Part shown: one piece after another, positions 31,607 through 34,154 of the stretch | How the letters are laid out: each line of letters begins with the position of its first letter | Position numbering within the stretch: the stretch's first letter is position 1 | Origin: UBA10438 sp964432155 | Lineage (GTDB): Bacteria; Bacteroidota; Ignavibacteria; Kapaibacteriales; Kapaibacteriaceae | Length of the DNA: 34,154 bases | Reading direction: 5' to 3' | Assembly: GCA_964432155.1 (NCBI GenBank) | Contig: CAYSMF010000019.1 | Location: 1 to 34,154 of the forward strand | The notes under the pieces: model-generated | Told to the model about the DNA's origin: nothing | Seen by the model: the letters and a program-made list of their open reading frames with translations, nothing else | The model's database searches: none | Position numbers and translations under genes: made by a program

Positions 31607-33628
31607 TCAGCGGACAACCACAAGTGGCGATACGGTGCGTGCACCGTTCTGCTCAACCACCACATGGTATGTACCCGCTGGAAGATCGCGTGTGGCAATC
31701 ATGAGATCCCAGTTACCAATACCGGCTGGGCTTTGCGATGTCATGAGTGTTTCACCAAGTGTTGAAACAAGGGACACTGTCACGCGACCCTCTGTTACAG
31801 GCACAATGCGAACTGTTGCGATGTCTGTTGCCGGATTTGGTGTGATCTGCGCACGCGTTAGTACGGGCTCGGATTCTTCAACGCTGTTGACCGGCGAGAG
31901 CTTAGTGATATCGAACGCCATCAACATCACCTTTGCTGGATCCGCTGGCGTTTCGACATTCGTTACGCGGTCACCAGGATTTGGGCTTGCGCTGTAACCG
32001 ATATACATGCGGCCGTTGACAACATCATCGCAAAGCGATGCGTACTGACAGTTCACACCTTCCGGTGTGATATCTGTTGGTGTCGACCAAATGTTGAAGC
32101 CCTTTGGCTTGTATGTCGCGTAGATGTGGCCATTGAGCGCATCAACCGTGACGAGCGTGTCTGGCTCTGACTGCTGATTACCGCCCGTTGTGTCGGCAAG
32201 AATGCTCTTGACGTCGCCGTTCTTGAATGAACCATACGTCATGTAGAGGTTGTCTTGCGCGTCGATACCCAGCTGCGGCCAACGGCTCATACCGTCGAGA
32301 TAGCGCAGGTTAAGGGGCGTTCCCTGACCATCATAGTCACCACCATTTGGTGGAGCCATGAAGTACAGATTCTGCTCGTTCTGGTTTGTGTAGAGCATAC
32401 GTGAAGCACGCAGCGACTGACGATCCTGAAGGAACGAAATGATGTTTTGACGCGTGCCGAGGGTGTCGCTACGAACGATCGTCGACATCACAGTTCCGAT
32501 TGCGTAGTGCGTTGTGCCTTCGCTGTCGATGATCACATCGAGGTGTCCGTTTGGTGCAGGAACTGTGTCCGTATACACCTTAAACGTTCCCCAGTCTGTC
32601 ATTCCCGAGTCGAGGTCTGTGTGGTCTGGACCATAGATCACGCGTGCATTTTCTGCAGGCCACGTTTCACCACCGTCGGTCGACGTGTAGCTCAGTGTGC
32701 GCCAGCCGTACTCAGTCCATGCAACAACGACCTTGTTACCACGCGCTGTCACAGCATACGTGTCACCACCAAGACCACCGTTCAGCTGTCCTGCAGGTGA
32801 GCTCGAACCGTTCAGAACGACTTCTGAGCTCCATGTGAATCCACCGTCTGTTGAGCGGCGGTATGCAACGACGTTGGCTTGGTTGGCCGCGCCACCGAGC
32901 GTGCGGTTGTAGATCAGGTGTGTTGTGCCGTTTGCATCTACTGCTGCACGTGGCCACAGTGCCGAGTCGGCCGGTGATGTGACTTCCTTGTAAAGGATTG
33001 GCTGATCGCCAAGGCCCGAGTTGCCGTAGAAGCGAATTGGTGTGTGCGATGGTGTGCCTACGAGTCCGTCGGCATACTGCACAAGTGATGGCCATCCCGC
33101 ACGCTGTGATTCTACCTTCTGCCAGTCCTCAATTCCAAGAACTGGTGCGTCTGGCGACGAAACGTCGATAAACGTGTAGTGCGTACCGCGGAAATTGCCA
33201 GTAAAACCAGGAATGCGCGTCGTCAGATCGCGCGTTGAATCCTTCGAAACCATCCAAACCATCTGCACGAACTTGTCCGGACCATCGGCAGTGTACACCA
33301 CACGGTTGGCCATCGCGCCGTTTGTCTGGAAGTCGTAATACGTAAAGCCAGCTTCGACGCCCGGCAGACTATTCTGCACGGCATCGACGACCTTCGGTGT
33401 ACGACGTGTCGTGAGCGGATGCTGGACCGCTGCGCGTGTTTCTTCCGTGCCAATGGCTGGAAGGGGCTTTGCAGGGTGCACAATCGTGCGAGCTACAACC
33501 GACTGATTTGAGCGCGGAATCGAGGTCGCACGGACCGATGATGCCTGCTGTGCCGACAGGACAGAAGCGCCCAACAACAATGTTGCAGCGATCGCACAGC
33601 TATGGAAAGGCGTACGGAAACGGTTCAT
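31607..33628 (-). CDS. Secreted Asp-box (sialidase/BNR-like) protein with type IX sorting domain
   Basis: This 673-residue protein has a signal peptide ending SVLSAQ. The middle is beta-propeller-like, with two clear Asp-boxes: STDGGFTW (259-266) and STDGGETW (316-323). Asp-boxes occur in sialidases and many other propellers, and no sialidase catalytic set (arginine triad, nucleophilic Tyr) can be assigned by eye, so a hydrolase function is not claimed. The last ~80 residues (ITPNPATDIATVRI, LPAGTYHVVVEQNG, SPLVVVR) are a typical type A T9SS sorting domain. It should therefore be surface-exposed or released. GGAG lies 5 nt before the ATG at 33628. It is the first gene of the four-gene surface operon. 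Confidence 0.85.
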   Translation of the reverse strand: MNRFRTPFHSCAIAATLLLGASVLSAQQASSVRATSIPRSNQSVVARTIVHPAKPLPAIGTEETRAAVQHPLTTRRTPKVVDAVQNSLPGVEAGFTYYDFQTNGAMANRVVYTADGPDKFVQMVWMVSKDSTRDLTTRIPGFTGNFRGTHYTFIDVSSPDAPVLGIEDWQKVESQRAGWPSLVQYADGLVGTPSHTPIRFYGNSGLGDQPILYKEVTSPADSALWPRAAVDANGTTHLIYNRTLGGAANQANVVAYRRSTDGGFTWSSEVVLNGSSSPAGQLNGGLGGDTYAVTARGNKVVVAWTEYGWRTLSYTSTDGGETWPAENARVIYGPDHTDLDSGMTDWGTFKVYTDTVPAPNGHLDVIIDSEGTTHYAIGTVMSTIVRSDTLGTRQNIISFLQDRQSLRASRMLYTNQNEQNLYFMAPPNGGDYDGQGTPLNLRYLDGMSRWPQLGIDAQDNLYMTYGSFKNGDVKSILADTTGGNQQSEPDTLVTVDALNGHIYATYKPKGFNIWSTPTDITPEGVNCQYASLCDDVVNGRMYIGYSASPNPGDRVTNVETPADPAKVMLMAFDITKLSPVNSVEESEPVLTRAQITPNPATDIATVRIVPVTEGRVTVSLVSTLGETLMTSQSPAGIGNWDLMIATRDLPAGTYHVVVEQNGARTVSPLVVVR

Positions 33629-33698
33629 TCCAACTCCATTATTACTTCTTCGTCACAAGAATTTCTCTGGAAGGCGGCGTGCAATATACAACGCATTC

Positions 33699-33706
33699 CA
33701 AACCAA
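33699..33706 (-). promoter_or_regulatory. Weak -7 box candidate for the surface operon
   Basis: TTGGTTTG on the minus strand matches TAnnTTTG at all but one fixed position, about 70 bp upstream of the ATG at 33628. A TATATT sequence lies closer to the gene but fits neither this consensus nor a well-spaced -35. The 97-bp gap 33629-33725 holds nothing else I can support. Confidence 0.22.
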
Positions 33707-33725
33707 TTTCGATCTGTTCAACGCC

Positions 33726-34154
33726 TTAGGGTGCCGCAAGGTTCACGACCCATGTGACAAGGGCAATTCCGCCCATCACAAGGCCCACGACAGCCCATAC
33801 GATGCCCCCTGTGACAATCCCAAACCTGCGGTGGAGGCCACCCCACGAACACAGGCCTATCCCAATCGCCACGTACTGCCACAGCGACACAAGACTGAGT
33901 CGCTGAAGCCAGCTAAACATCGAAGGGTGCTCGACGGGATCGACCAACACGCCCAAGTGAAGTCCGGCCCGCAGGGTCGATGTAGCACTATGGAGAGCAA
34001 CCGATAGGACAACGTCGATCACACCGATCAAGGCCGTTGCCGATACGGTAGTCAGCGCCATCCCATAGGTCACCGGTGCATCGGTCATAAACCGAACGAG
34101 TACCCAGAAGACCCCTGCAAGGGCGATTGATGACACAATTGTTACAAGGAGAGC
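33726..34154 (-). CDS. Multi-pass membrane protein (Yip1-like), truncated at window edge
   Basis: The frame is open to the right edge, so the N-terminal part is missing; the GTG at 34136 is probably not the start. The visible ~142 residues have four hydrophobic helices: at the beginning, around TALIGVIDVVLSVAL, around LWQYVAIGIGLCSWGGL, and at the C-terminus (AVVGLVMGGIALVTWVV). The LSLVSLWQYVAIGIGL stretch, followed by a basic loop and a last helix, resembles the C-terminal half of Yip1-family proteins in Bacteroidota. The family call is moderate; another small integral membrane family is possible. It ends 97 bp before the surface operon. Confidence 0.55.
   Translation of the reverse strand, partial: ALLVTIVSSIALAGVFWVLVRFMTDAPVTYGMALTTVSATALIGVIDVVLSVALHSATSTLRAGLHLGVLVDPVEHPSMFSWLQRLSLVSLWQYVAIGIGLCSWGGLHRRFGIVTGGIVWAVVGLVMGGIALVTWVVNLAAP

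Noticed and set aside
31607..33628. Calling the Asp-box protein a sialidase
   Set aside because: Asp-boxes occur in many propellers and the catalytic arginine triad and tyrosine cannot be assigned by eye.

Overview
The window looks like a chromosomal segment from a GC-moderate member of the Bacteroidota / FCB group, most likely the Ignavibacteria-Kapabacteria side. Several features point there: a PorV/PorQ-family outer-membrane protein next to proteins with type IX secretion (T9SS) C-terminal domains, a BatA-type VWA membrane protein, a GWxTD-domain protein, a Bacteroidota-type LysA, and promoter -7 boxes of the form TAnnTTTG. The lineage call is an inference. There is no rRNA, tRNA, CRISPR array, insertion sequence or prophage. 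Genes are packed very tightly and no non-coding gap exceeds about 100 bp.

Region 1 (1-2934, + strand): the end of a cupin_5 protein, then three consecutive regulators (an FNR-like protein, a degenerate Crp-like paralogue and a LuxR-type HTH protein whose start overlaps its neighbour's stop), then two small membrane proteins (DUF3098-like and DUF1232).

Region 2 (2931-11423, - strand): one co-directional run of nine genes, read from high to low coordinates. They are a CADD-type self-sacrificial p-aminobenzoate synthase, a class II glutamine amidotransferase, an isolated nuoL, a SRAP abasic-site protein, a TlpA-like thioredoxin, a second redoxin, an Arg/Gly/Asp-rich repeat protein, an outer-membrane protein and lysA. 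Gaps are 4-44 nt or the stop and start overlap. A divergent pair of TAnnTTTG promoters lies between this run and clpS (+).

Region 3 (11821-22897, - strand): eight coupled genes for envelope and chaperone functions. They are a GWxTD protein, an LpxL-like acyltransferase, a family 9 glycosyltransferase, an RluB-type pseudouridine synthase, BatA/VWA, a J-domain coiled-coil protein, an M61 peptidase with PDZ, and a TPR lipoprotein that may be a PorW/SprE relative.

Region 4 (22911-33628, - strand): a surface module of a T9SS-tailed Asp-box protein, a TonB-dependent receptor, a very large secreted protein and a PorV-like protein, closed by a strong intrinsic terminator. The window ends in a truncated multi-pass membrane protein (Yip1-like).

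The observations most worth a second look are the CADD-type enzyme, which keeps all eight key residues at constant spacing; the RGG-like repeat protein with a 33-bp tandem array and a motif repeated three times; the 77-nt out-of-frame overlap between the glycosyltransferase and rluB; the perfect 20-bp palindrome between the two Crp/Fnr genes; and an EF-hand-like loop near the C-terminus of the TonB receptor.
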